Source of the DNA: Candidatus Faecousia faecipullorum
GTDB lineage: Bacteria; Bacillota; Clostridia; Oscillospirales; Oscillospiraceae
NCBI GenBank assembly: GCA_018710805.1
Contig: DVJG01000095.1
Location: forward strand, 1-20,845
DNA: 20,845 nucleotides
Reading direction: 5' to 3'
In this document: positions 13,641-20,671 of the stretch, one piece after another
Numbering within the stretch: position 1 is the stretch's first letter
Layout: each line of letters starts with the position of its first letter
The notes under the pieces: model-generated
What the model was told of the DNA's origin: nothing
Seen by the model: only the letters and a program-made list of their open reading frames with translations
The model's database searches: none
Translations under genes and position numbers: made by a program

Positions 13641-14762
13641 ATGAGTACCGTAGAAACCAGACCCTATATCCCCTGGAAAATGGCCCAGGACTTCATGGTC
13701 GATGTATTTGTGGCCTATGGCGTGCCCAGAGCCGACGCCGAAATCTGCGCGGATGTCCTGCTGGAATCTGACCGGCGGGGCATTGAGAGCCACGGCTGCA
13801 ACCGCTTCAAGCCCATCTACCTGGACCGCATTAAAAACGGTACCCTGCTGCCCGTCACCAATGTGGAGGTCGTCAAGGAAACCCCCACCACCGTGGTGAT
13901 TGATGCCCACGACGGCATGGGCATGGTGGCAAGCTACCGGATGATGGAAATGCTGATTGACAAGGCAAACACCTACGGCATGGCCGGCGGTGCCATTTTC
14001 AACTCCACCCACTATGGAATTGCCGGATACTGGACCACCATGGCGGAAAAGGCCGGTATGATCGGCATTACCGGCACCAACGCCCGGCCTTCTGTGGCCC
14101 CCACGTTTGGTGTGGAGCCCATGATGGGCACCAACCCCCTGACTTTCACCATGCCCACCGATGAAGCCTTCCCCTTTAACTTTGACTGCGCCACTTCCAC
14201 CATCCAGAATGGCAAAATAGAGTTCTATGAGCGCTCCGGAACCCCCGCTCCCGCCGGCCTGGTGGTAACAGAGGATGGCGACACCCTGACCGATCCCGGC
14301 GAGATTCTGAAAGGACTGCGGGCTGGCCGGTGTGCCCTGCTTCCCCTGGGTGGACTGGGAGAGGCCACCGGCGGCCACAAGGGCTATGGCTTCACCACCA
14401 TTGTGGAGATTCTCTCCGCAGCGCTCACAGGCAGTCCCTATACCAAGGCGCTCAGCGGCAAAAGCCCCGACGGCAGGAATCAGATGTACCACCTCGGTCA
14501 CTTCTTCTTTGTAATCAATCCCGCGTTTTTTATGGGCCTGGACACCTTCAAGCGCACCGCCGGCGGCATATGCCGGGACCTGCGGGCCTCCCAAAAAGCC
14601 CCCGGCGCCCAGCGGATTTACACCGCCGGAGAGAAGGAATGGCTGGCCTGGCAGGAGCGCAAGGACAAAGGCGTTCCCGTAAGCGAGAGCATTCAAAAGG
14701 AATTCATGGCCCTGCGGGACGAATTCAGCCTGCCCTACAAGTTCCCCTTTGAGAAAGATTGA
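13641..14762 (+). CDS. Malate/L-lactate dehydrogenase-family (Ldh_2) NAD(P)-dependent oxidoreductase
   Basis: 373 residues, typical length. The family (YiaK, AllD, sulfolactate and malate dehydrogenases) reduces 2-oxo acids with NADH or NADPH and has its own nucleotide-binding fold. Visible motifs: ESHGCNRF at 49-56 (catalytic His region), NSTHYGIAGY at 121-130, TNARPSVAP at 146-154 (usually TNTxPxxAP), GTNPL at 163-167 and GGHKGYGFTTIVEILSA at 244-260. The exact 2-oxo acid cannot be told from motifs. The start at 13641 uses AAAGGAAG at 13625-13632; a GTG three codons earlier is too close to that site. It is transcribed alone from a strong promoter through a leader with a terminator, so expression is probably conditional. 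No partner enzyme lies in the same operon. Confidence 0.9.
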   Translation: MSTVETRPYIPWKMAQDFMVDVFVAYGVPRADAEICADVLLESDRRGIESHGCNRFKPIYLDRIKNGTLLPVTNVEVVKETPTTVVIDAHDGMGMVASYRMMEMLIDKANTYGMAGGAIFNSTHYGIAGYWTTMAEKAGMIGITGTNARPSVAPTFGVEPMMGTNPLTFTMPTDEAFPFNFDCATSTIQNGKIEFYERSGTPAPAGLVVTEDGDTLTDPGEILKGLRAGRCALLPLGGLGEATGGHKGYGFTTIVEILSAALTGSPYTKALSGKSPDGRNQMYHLGHFFFVINPAFFMGLDTFKRTAGGICRDLRASQKAPGAQRIYTAGEKEWLAWQERKDKGVPVSESIQKEFMALRDEFSLPYKFPFEKD

Positions 14763-14847
14763 CGAAAACCTCTCAGCAGCAGTCCCTGGGACGGCCAGGA
14801 AGGGCTAGTTCTTCCTCCATATATCCTTTTAGGAGGATTTTTGACAG

Positions 14848-14885
14848 TGAAAGAAAACAGCCACCCCATAGGGTGGCTGTTTTCT
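14848..14885 (-). terminator. Terminator of tRNA-Gly (also faces the dehydrogenase)
   Basis: A perfect 15-bp stem (14852-14866 with 14871-14885, loop CATA) contains AAACAGCCACCC and its complement. On the minus strand it directly follows the tRNA-Gly CCA end and runs into TTTTCTTTC; on the plus strand it ends in TTTTCTGTTCT, so it may work both ways. A weaker TCCTCC/GGAGGA stem with five T at about 14813-14840 could end the dehydrogenase transcript first. Confidence 0.85.
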
Positions 14886-14889
14886 GTTC

Positions 14890-14963
14890 TGGAGCAGGGT
14901 ACGGGAATCGAACCCGCCTCTGTGGCTTGGGAAGCGACCGTTCTACCGATGAACTAACCCTGC
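14890..14963 (-). tRNA. tRNA-Gly (anticodon CCC)
   Basis: Minus-strand cloverleaf: acceptor GCAGGGT/ACCCTGC, D stem GTTC/GAAC with ATCGGTA loop, anticodon arm GTCGC-TTCCCAA-GCCAC (anticodon CCC), T arm GCGGG-TTCGATT-CCCGT, discriminator T and encoded CCA. The anticodon stem has a C-C mismatch at the 29-41 position; the rest of the fold is normal. It has its own promoter and terminator. Confidence 0.92.
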
Positions 14964-14974
14964 ATGTGATGGTC

Positions 14975-15003
14975 ATTATACCAGATGGGAAAGGAAAATT
15001 CAA
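14975..15003 (-). promoter_or_regulatory. Promoter of tRNA-Gly
   Basis: On the minus strand TTGAAT (14998-15003), a 17-base spacer and a perfect TATAAT (14975-14980). Transcription would start about 5 bases before the tRNA. Confidence 0.8.
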
Positions 15004-15007
15004 GTCC

Positions 15008-15057
15008 TTTTTGGGGGATTTCCCTGGGGGAATTTTTGGGGGATTTCCCTGAGGGAA
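15008..15057. repeat. 25-bp tandem duplication
   Basis: The unit TTTTTGGGGGATTTCCCTGR followed by GGGAA occurs at 15008-15032 and 15033-15057 with one difference (G to A). It lies directly upstream of the tRNA-Gly promoter. The remaining DNA from 15058 to about 15250 shows no gene or clear structure that I can support. Confidence 0.8.
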
Positions 15058-15252
15058 TCCATTTTCCTCACGCCGCTTCTTCCGGCCCTTGGCACAGGCG
15101 CCCCGAGCCGTTTTGCGGAGCTTGCCTTTCTTCCCTGCCTGTCCCCTGAGAGTGCGTGGGCCGAAGTTTGGAGAGAACAGCAGCATAGGAGAATTTGCCA
15201 AAATCGCCATTGAAATTTACTGCCGACAATGACCAAAAATGCAAATTCGGTA

Positions 15253-15280
15253 GTGACATTCCCATAAAAGATGGTATAGT
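15253..15280 (+). promoter_or_regulatory. Promoter of the URO-D-like gene
   Basis: GTGACA (15253-15258), a 16-base spacer and TATAGT (15275-15280), about 35 bases upstream of the GTG start at 15315, which has AGGAGG at 15301-15306. Confidence 0.6.
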
Positions 15281-15314
15281 GAAGACGTAAAAACTTATAC
15301 AGGAGGAACATCTC

Positions 15315-16573
15315 GTGGAATATCTCATTTCAGACGCCGACAGGCTCATTTTACGGGAAGTCGCCAAAAAACAGTTGGAAATGGCTAATCAGCCAAGCAA
15401 CCAGGCCCGCATCCAGCAATGGTATCGGGACAATGCCTTGCAGGGGGAAACGCCCATGGTCCATTTGGAGCTGTGGACCTTCGCCCAGGAAATTAGCGCT
15501 TAAAGTGTCAGGGGGAATTTGCCCGCTGGGTGGAAACCACCTTGTACTGCAGCTTTCTGAACCAGGAGCTTTTCGACGATGACCGGGTCACTCCGGACTA
15601 TTTCGCCCTGAACTACGACACCTATTTCCACCTCTTCGGTCTGAACGCCCAGGTGTCCACGACCAAGGATGCCCAGGGAAACGACAGCATCGGCTACCAT
15701 TATGAGCCCATTGTGGAGGACCTGGAAGACGACTACGGCAAGCTGGGCCCCTCCGTCTTCGGCGTGGACCTGGACACCACTGAGAAGAAGCGCCAGGCCA
15801 TCGAAAATGCCATTGGCGACATTCTCCCGGTGCGGATGCAGATGAACTGCCTCACCAGCGTTCCCACCCAGGAAGTTGTCCACTTCATGGGCATGGAAAA
15901 CATGATGTACGCCATGTATGACTATCCGGACCTGTACAAGAAAATGATGGATCGGATTGCCGACGACACCCTGGCCTATTACCATATGCTGGAAGAAAAG
16001 CGGCTGATTCTGCCCACCACCGCCTTTGAAGGGGTATCCCAGGGCAGCTGGGCATTTAACCGTGAGCTTCCCGGCTGGGACGAGTGGGAAAAGCGGCCCT
16101 TTACCACCAAAGACGTCTGGGGCTTCATGGACTCCCAGGAGAGCGTGGGCATCTCCCCCGCCATGTACGAGGAGTTCATCTTCCCCTGCTACGAGAAAAT
16201 ATCCCGGAACTTCGGCCTCTTCTCCTACGGCTGCTGCGAGCCGGTGGACCCCATCTGGGACAACTGCATCAGCAAGCTTCCCAATTTGCGGAAGGTTTCC
16301 ATCTCTCCCTGGTGCAACGAGGAGTTCATGGGTGAGCGGCTTCAGGGCAGGAATGTTATTTTCCACAGAAAGCCCAGTCCCAATCTTCTTGGCGTGGACC
16401 CTGTCCTGGACGAGGATGCGGTTCGCAAGGCCATTGACAAGAGCCTTCTGGCCGCCAGAGGGTGCAAAATGGAAATCACCCAGCGGGACGTCTACACCAT
16501 CCACCACAACATCGACAAAGCCCGGCGGTATGTTCAGATCATCCGGGAAGAGATTGATAAACACTGGCAGTAA
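15315..16573 (+). pseudogene. URO-D-like (uroporphyrinogen decarboxylase family) gene with a frameshift
   Basis: The first 62 codons start at GTG 15315 (AGGAGG 8 bases upstream) and end in TAA at 15501-15503. They read like the N-terminus of URO-D-like proteins (ISDADRLILREVAKKQLEMA..., WTFAQEI). The same protein continues one frame over from TTA at 15500 (LKCQGEFARWVETTLYCSFL) to 16573, ending DKARRYVQIIREEIDKHWQ. Adding one T at GCTTAAAG would join both parts into 419 residues with no other damage. Members of this broad family include haem-synthesis decarboxylase and corrinoid methyltransferase proteins; this long subfamily is often found near sugar genes and has no proven reaction that I know. 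The break may be a recent mutation or an assembly error. No canonical slippery heptamer is present. Confidence 0.8.
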
Positions 16574-16846
16574 ACAAGAACCCCCCAGCGGCAAAGCCGC
16601 TGGGGGGTACAGCTTGTCAAAAGCCTCGCAGCGTTTGCCGCCGTTGGCGGCAAATAGAGTCCAATCCGTTTTCTGCCGGGGCCTGTACCTGGCAGAAAAC
16701 ACTTCTCAGGTTGCAAGTGTGGAATTTGTCCCCCATCGGGGGACAAATTATGCGCGCAGCAGGCTGCCAAAGTTTGTCGGAAGAGCCCGAAGGGGTTTTC
16801 CGACAGTCGCAACCCCCCAGCGGCTTTGCCGCTGGGGGGTTCTTGT
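16574..16846. mobile_element. 273-bp hairpin-array unit with perfect 35-bp inverted ends
   Basis: The ends 16574-16608 and 16812-16846 are perfect inverted repeats of 35 bp, and each end is itself a 13-bp hairpin (ACCCCCCAGCGGC, loop AAA or TTT). Between them lie further stems: TTTGCCGCC/GGCGGCAAA (16634-16654), GTTTTCTGCC/GGCAGAAAAC (16668-16700), AATTTGTCCCCC/GGGGGACAAATT (16723-16749) and TGTCGGAA/TTCCGACA (16775-16805). There is no coding frame of note. The unit fills the space between two convergent genes, starting right after the URO-D-like stop. No T-runs follow the stems, so they are not ordinary terminators. It resembles a MITE or a REP/BIME-like repeat. I see no clear target duplication. 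Confidence 0.7.
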
Positions 16847-16858
16847 ATATTGGGGAAA

Positions 16859-17716
16859 TCAGCCCTTTACGCCGCCGCCGGTGACGCCGGAGATAATCTT
16901 CTCGGAGAGGAAGATGTACAGCAGGAAGGTGGGCAGGAACACGATCATGACCGCCGCGAACAGGCCGCCGTAGTTTCCGGTGTACTTCATGGAGTTCACG
17001 ATCTGCAGCAGGCCGACACCCACAGGCGTCATGCTCTCGTCGCTGGTGAAGATCAGAGCCATGAAGAATTCGTTCCACACGGACAGGAAGTTGAAGATTG
17101 TCACGGTGACCACGGCAGGCTGGATCAGGGGAAGCATAATGGTCCAGAAGGTGTGGGCAGGGCCGCAGCCATCCAGATAAGCAGCTTCCTCATAGGACTT
17201 GGACAGGGTGCCGAAGAAGTCCAGCAGATACATGGTGGTGTAGGGAACGCGCATGAGGATGTACAGAACCATCAGCAGAATGCGGCCCTTGATGTGCCAC
17301 TGGACTGCCAGGGTGTACAGGGGCATGATGATCATGATAGCGGGAACGCTCATGGAGATCAGCAGGCCCAGCCGGATGGTCCGGCTGCAGGTGAAGTTCC
17401 AGCGGGACAGGACGTAAGCGGAGGGTGCAGAGATCAGAAGCACGCCCGCGCAGGACACCACGGAGTAGAGCAGGGAGTTTGCGAAGAACACGGAGACGTT
17501 CTGGGTTTTCCAGGCAGTGACGTAGTTTTCCCAGTGGAGGCCGGTGGCGAATTCCAGCACCTTGCCGGAGAAAATCTCACGGGAGGTGGAGAAGCTGGCG
17601 GCCAGCACCCAGAAAACCATGACGGCGGTGAAAATGACCCACAGAATGACGATAATATAGCCAGGGAGAAGTCTTGCTTCCTTCTTCCAGTTGATTCGAT
17701 CGTGATATTTTGCCAT
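16859..17716 (-). CDS. Sugar ABC transporter permease (CUT1, MalG/UgpE-like)
   Basis: 285 residues with about six membrane helices (first at about 16-40). The EAA loop that docks the ATPase is at 177-196: EEAAYLDGCGPAHTFWTIML, then PLIQP. The C-terminus ends SEKIISGVTGGGVKG, typical of MalG-type subunits. AAGGAGGG lies 8 bases before the start. It begins 13 bases after the upstream permease gene and the two form the channel of a carbohydrate importer fed by the lipoprotein encoded at 18975-20285. No ATPase gene is in the operon; in Firmicutes a shared MsmX/UgpC-type ATPase often serves several CUT1 systems. The 3' end faces the hairpin array at 16574-16846. Confidence 0.93.
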   Translation of the reverse strand: MAKYHDRINWKKEARLLPGYIIVILWVIFTAVMVFWVLAASFSTSREIFSGKVLEFATGLHWENYVTAWKTQNVSVFFANSLLYSVVSCAGVLLISAPSAYVLSRWNFTCSRTIRLGLLISMSVPAIMIIMPLYTLAVQWHIKGRILLMVLYILMRVPYTTMYLLDFFGTLSKSYEEAAYLDGCGPAHTFWTIMLPLIQPAVVTVTIFNFLSVWNEFFMALIFTSDESMTPVGVGLLQIVNSMKYTGNYGGLFAAVMIVFLPTFLLYIFLSEKIISGVTGGGVKG

Positions 17717-17729
17717 GGTGAGACCCTCC

Positions 17730-18623
17730 TTAATATTCTAGGTCGGAGTCCTTGAGCAGCTTGTTCATCACCCAGTAGATGAAGATGATGATGAGCGTCA
17801 GGACAACACCCACGGCCGCACCGGCGCCGGCGTCCCGTTTGGTAACGCCCTTACCGCCAAAGACGATATCGTACAGGTAGATGACGGGCACGATGGTAGC
17901 CTCTTCCGTGTCGATGGGCGCAAACATTTTGGACCACAGGAAGAAGGTGGCGGCATTGATACTCCAGAAGGTAATGGAGGTTTTGATAATACCCTTCATG
18001 AGCGGCATGGTGATATTGGAGAACTGGGTGACCTTGTTGGCGCCGTCAATGGTGGCGGCTTCATAGAGGTCTGCGGGGATACCTTCGATACCGCTGATGT
18101 AGATCAGCATATAGTAGCCCACGCTGCCGAAGATGTAGGAAATGGTCATGGCCCAGAACTTCAGGTCCGTGCCCATCCATTTGATCTTGCTTCCGCCCAG
18201 GAGCTGAACCATGTTGTTCAGCAGGCCGTAGTCAAAGTTGAAGATGTACTGAATCCACATGGTGGCCAGAGCCACAGCGCTGATGATGTTGGGCATATAG
18301 ATGGCGGCCCGGAAGAATTTCTTGCCGCGGATGCCGCTGGTGAGAATAACAGCGAACAGCATGGCCAGAGCCAGGGTCAGAATGCCGCCCACAATCCAGA
18401 TGAGCAGCATATTCTGCATGGAGACCTGGAAGCTCTTACTGCCAAAAATCTTCGCATAATTGCCAAAGCCGTAAAACTGCCACTTGTCCAGGCTGGCCGT
18501 CAGGCTTTCCACCTTGAAGAAGCTCATGAGGGCGGTCCGGATAACCGGGTAGACGTACATAATGAGCAGTGACAGCACGGTGGGCAGCATGAACCAGAAA
18601 ATCAGGGATTTATTTTTTTTCAT
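17730..18623 (-). CDS. Sugar ABC transporter permease (CUT1, MalF/UgpA-like)
   Basis: 297 residues. The first helix is at about 7-30 (LIFWFMLPTVLSLLIMYVYP) and five more follow. The EAA loop reads LYEAATIDGANKVTQFSNIT then MPLMK at about 188-211. The start at 18623 is chosen because GAGGTGG lies 8 bases upstream; the alternative GTG four codons earlier overlaps that ribosome binding site. It pairs with the permease at 16859-17716 to form the channel. It is separated from the binding-protein gene by 351 bases holding an inverted-repeat element and hairpins, and no clear promoter of its own is visible, so it probably depends on read-through from the binding-protein promoter. Confidence 0.92.
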   Translation of the reverse strand: MKKNKSLIFWFMLPTVLSLLIMYVYPVIRTALMSFFKVESLTASLDKWQFYGFGNYAKIFGSKSFQVSMQNMLLIWIVGGILTLALAMLFAVILTSGIRGKKFFRAAIYMPNIISAVALATMWIQYIFNFDYGLLNNMVQLLGGSKIKWMGTDLKFWAMTISYIFGSVGYYMLIYISGIEGIPADLYEAATIDGANKVTQFSNITMPLMKGIIKTSITFWSINAATFFLWSKMFAPIDTEEATIVPVIYLYDIVFGGKGVTKRDAGAGAAVGVVLTLIIIFIYWVMNKLLKDSDLEY

Positions 18624-18647
18624 TCGGCGATCCACCTCATTCTTTTG

Positions 18648-18816
18648 CTAGGGAAACTCTGATTAAATTGGCAAGAGCTGGCAGCAAAAGATTTTGGCTC
18701 AGCCGAAGGTTCTGAAAATGGAGGAATACTGTATGTATTTCCTATTTTCAGAACTGCATGGATGGGGCGAAAGATTCGCTGCCCAGCCGAAGACGATTTA
18801 TTCAGAGGTTCCCTAG
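18648..18816. mobile_element. 169-bp inverted-repeat (MITE-like) element inside the transporter operon
   Basis: The outer 21 bases form imperfect inverted repeats (18648-18668 and 18796-18816; 19 of 21 pair, ends CTAGGGAA...). The centre is another strong palindrome: TTCTGAAAAT (18710-18719) with ATTTTCAGAA (18744-18753), and AGGAATAC/GTATTTCCT inside. Most of the unit can fold into one long hairpin. It has no coding frame. It lies between the binding-protein gene and the two permease genes. The form suggests a miniature transposon derived from an IS; the parent is not in the window. Confidence 0.65.
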
Positions 18817-18838
18817 TTATTTCTTGCAAAATGTCCTG

Positions 18839-18905
18839 CTTCCGAATCTGTCTCTGGGCCAGGGTGCCCGCACCCTAACAGCCGTTCGGAAGCTTCACTG
18901 TTAGG
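18839..18905 (-). other. Overlapping hairpins in the transporter intergenic region
   Basis: CTTCCGAA (18839-18846) pairs with TTCGGAAG (18885-18892) and encloses AGGGTG/CACCCT (18861-18876). CCTAACAG (18874-18881) pairs with CTGTTAGG (18898-18905) and overlaps both stems, so the structures exclude one another. They lie in the transcript between the binding protein and the permeases. Their role is unknown. Confidence 0.45.
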
Positions 18906-18932
18906 CGGCTTTCTGTGGATGAAATGGGGAAA

Positions 18933-18961
18933 TGCGGGCGGCTTTGTTAGAGCCGCCCGCA
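18933..18961 (-). terminator. Partial terminator or stabilising hairpin after the binding-protein gene
   Basis: A perfect 11-bp GC-rich stem (TGCGGGCGGCT at 18933-18943 with AGCCGCCCGCA at 18951-18961, 7-base loop) begins 14 bases after the binding-protein stop. On the minus strand it is followed by TTTCCCCATTTC, not a full T-run. It probably reduces but does not abolish read-through into the permeases, giving more binding protein than channel. Confidence 0.65.
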
Positions 18962-18974
18962 AGGAAGGGAAATC

Positions 18975-20285
18975 TTAGTACAGAGCCTGCATAGCGGCGG
19001 CGAAGTCAGCGCCGGTGGCGAACTTGCCCTCGTAGAGGTTGATGCACAGAGTCTTGATGCTGTCCTTCAGGTCGGAGTTAGCCTGCAGGGAAGCGCACCA
19101 GCTCATGGGGGACTCAGCAGCCAGCAGGGTCTCCACGGTACCGTTCAGAACGGCGGGAGCCTTGTTCCGGTTGTCGGCGGGGATCTGCTTAGCAGTGTCG
19201 GCCATCATCTGGTCGTACTCGCCGGTGGTCAGGAACATGATGAAGTCGAAAGCAGCCTGGGGATTCTCGGAGTACTTGGTGATGGCCAGGGAGTTGGCGC
19301 CGGCGTAAGTAGCGGCATTGGCAACACCGTTGGGCACTTCGGGATAGGGCATCATGCCCCAGTCGACCTCGGTCTGGGTGTTGTTGTTGACCTCAGCGGT
19401 AACGTAGTTAGCGCAGACGATCATAGCGGCCAGGCCGTAGCCGATCTTGTTCTCACTGGCGGGGAACTCATCGGGAGCGCCCTCAACCAGGTAGCCCTTG
19501 TTCACGTAGTCGATGACTTCCTGAGCAGCCTCAGCGACGCCGGGCTCCTGATCCCAGCCGCCGTTCAGGGACAGCTCTTCGATGCGGGGCTCGCCCAGCT
19601 TGTGGACCAGGTGATGATAGAAGGTGAAATCAGCGTAAGTAGAGTCCAGAGCCAGAGGAGCGACGCCAGCGGCCTTCAGCTGCTCGCTGACAGCCATGAA
19701 CTCTTCCCAAGTGGTGGGCAGGGTGGTGATACCGGCGGCCTCGAAAGCGGCCTTGTCATAGAAGATGCCGCCGACCTGGGGCTGCTCGGCGATGGAGTTC
19801 AGGTAGCCGGCCCAAGCAACAGCCTGCTTGTTCAGTGCGGGGTAGGAGAAGGAATCGTAGTCAACAGCCTTGGCCATCTCGGTCAGGTCGTAGGTGAAGT
19901 CGGCATACTGCAGGCCGATACGCTTGTAGTCGTCCTCGAAGATGTCAAACTTCTCGCCGGCTTCCAGGGAGGCGGACAGAACCTGGTTCAGGTCACGGCC
20001 CTTCCAGACGACCTCCACGTGAGCACCGGTTTCAGCCTCGAAAGCCTCGGCGGCCTTGGCGATGACTTCGCCCTGGGGCTCGTTGGAGTTCCACATGGAC
20101 CACATGGTGAGAGTCACGCCCTCGTACTTCTTGCCCTCGGCAGGAGCCTCAGCGGAAGCTTCGGTCTCAGCAGGTGCAGCGGTGGTTTCGGGTGCGGCAG
20201 TGGTTTCAGGAGCGGGAGTAGCGCCGCAGGCAGCCAGACCCAGGACCATCACAACAGCCAGCAGCATTGCAATAATCTTCTTCAT
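18975..20285 (-). CDS. Sugar ABC transporter substrate-binding lipoprotein
   Basis: 436 residues. A lipoprotein signal peptide spans 1-20 (MKKIIAMLLAVVMVLGLAAC, lipobox LAAC, lipidated C20). A flexible Ala/Thr/Glu/Pro linker at 21-52 with repeated PETTAAP units follows, then a bacterial extracellular solute-binding family 1 domain (TLTMWSMWNSNEP...; FDIFEDDYKRIGL; TTWEEFMAVSEQL). It is anchored outside the membrane and delivers a sugar or oligosaccharide to the permeases encoded downstream. GGAGG lies 7 bases before the start. A promoter is visible at 20350-20378. Many Trp, Tyr and Asp residues fit a carbohydrate pocket, but the exact sugar cannot be read. Melibiose or a glycan fragment would suit the GH4 and sulfatase neighbours; this is inference. 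Confidence 0.95.
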   Translation of the reverse strand: MKKIIAMLLAVVMVLGLAACGATPAPETTAAPETTAAPAETEASAEAPAEGKKYEGVTLTMWSMWNSNEPQGEVIAKAAEAFEAETGAHVEVVWKGRDLNQVLSASLEAGEKFDIFEDDYKRIGLQYADFTYDLTEMAKAVDYDSFSYPALNKQAVAWAGYLNSIAEQPQVGGIFYDKAAFEAAGITTLPTTWEEFMAVSEQLKAAGVAPLALDSTYADFTFYHHLVHKLGEPRIEELSLNGGWDQEPGVAEAAQEVIDYVNKGYLVEGAPDEFPASENKIGYGLAAMIVCANYVTAEVNNNTQTEVDWGMMPYPEVPNGVANAATYAGANSLAITKYSENPQAAFDFIMFLTTGEYDQMMADTAKQIPADNRNKAPAVLNGTVETLLAAESPMSWCASLQANSDLKDSIKTLCINLYEGKFATGADFAAAMQALY

Positions 20286-20349
20286 GGTTTTTCCTCCATA
20301 AAAATTTTATTTTGGCGAGTACCCATCGGCAACCCGCCGTTGTAAGCAA

Positions 20350-20378
20350 AGTATAACATAAAATTTAAAAAAATCCAA
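20350..20378 (-). promoter_or_regulatory. Promoter of the sugar transporter operon
   Basis: On the minus strand TTGGAT (20373-20378), a 17-base spacer and TATACT (20350-20355). The leader of about 55 bases contains a hairpin, GGCGGGT with ACTCGCC, just before the AT-rich stretch and ribosome binding site. Confidence 0.75.
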
Positions 20379-20424
20379 TTCCATTCTTGCCTTATATTTT
20401 ATTGTAATTGCTTTTTTGAAAAAT

Positions 20425-20526
20425 TCATGAACGAGGTTCAATGAGGCGCCCCAGCTGCAAACCCATCATATCGCACAAATCTTCGATGCTTTTCCCGAAA
20501 AACCTATCGAAAATATACGAAGACAT
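20425..20526 (-). CDS. Possible 33-residue small protein upstream of the transporter operon
   Basis: ATG at 20526 has GGAGG about 10 bases upstream (two GGAGG copies lie close together). The frame reads MSSYIFDRFFGKSIEDLCDM, continues MGLQLGRLIEPRS and stops at 20425. It contains an amphipathic helix and no membrane segment. No clear promoter is seen, although it could be read after the sulfatase if the terminator at 20636-20665 leaks. I recognise no family. It may be a true small protein, a leader peptide, or the remnant of a longer gene. Confidence 0.4.
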   Translation of the reverse strand: MSSYIFDRFFGKSIEDLCDMMGLQLGRLIEPRS

Positions 20527-20635
20527 AGGGTAAGTTCCTCCATTCCTCCCTATGCAAACTGCACAAATCAGAAAGCAATAATTGAACATTTTAACCAAAT
20601 TGCTTTTACCCTTTTCCGTCCTTCCCGGAAAACAT

Positions 20636-20665
20636 AAAAGCAGACCTCCAAGAGGTCTGCTTTTT
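20636..20665 (-). terminator. Terminator of the sulfatase gene
   Basis: A 13-bp stem (AAAAGCAGACCTC at 20636-20648 with GAGGTCTGCTTTT at 20652-20664, loop CAA). On the minus strand it follows the sulfatase stop by a few bases and ends in TTTTATG; on the plus strand it ends in TTTTTAT, so it can work in both directions. Confidence 0.85.
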
Positions 20666-20671
20666 ATAGCG

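Noticed and set aside
13536..14696. 386-codon minus-strand frame opposite the dehydrogenase
   Set aside because: Low-complexity Gly/His/Ala composition and no family motif; it is a shadow of the Ldh-family gene, as is the similar frame at 15500-16702 opposite the URO-D-like gene.
15495..15510. Programmed -1 frameshift in the URO-D-like gene
   Set aside because: No X-XXY-YYZ slippery heptamer or downstream pseudoknot is evident; a one-base deletion or sequencing error is simpler.
16580..16608. Ordinary intrinsic terminator of the URO-D-like gene
   Set aside because: The hairpin is strong but no T-run follows on either strand, and an exact inverted copy lies 200 bases away, which fits a repeat unit better.
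16574..16846. CRISPR array
   Set aside because: The stems differ from one another and there are no regularly spaced direct repeats with unique spacers; no cas genes are nearby.
18624..18635. GTG start four codons earlier for the first permease
   Set aside because: It overlaps the ribosome binding site that serves the ATG at 18623.
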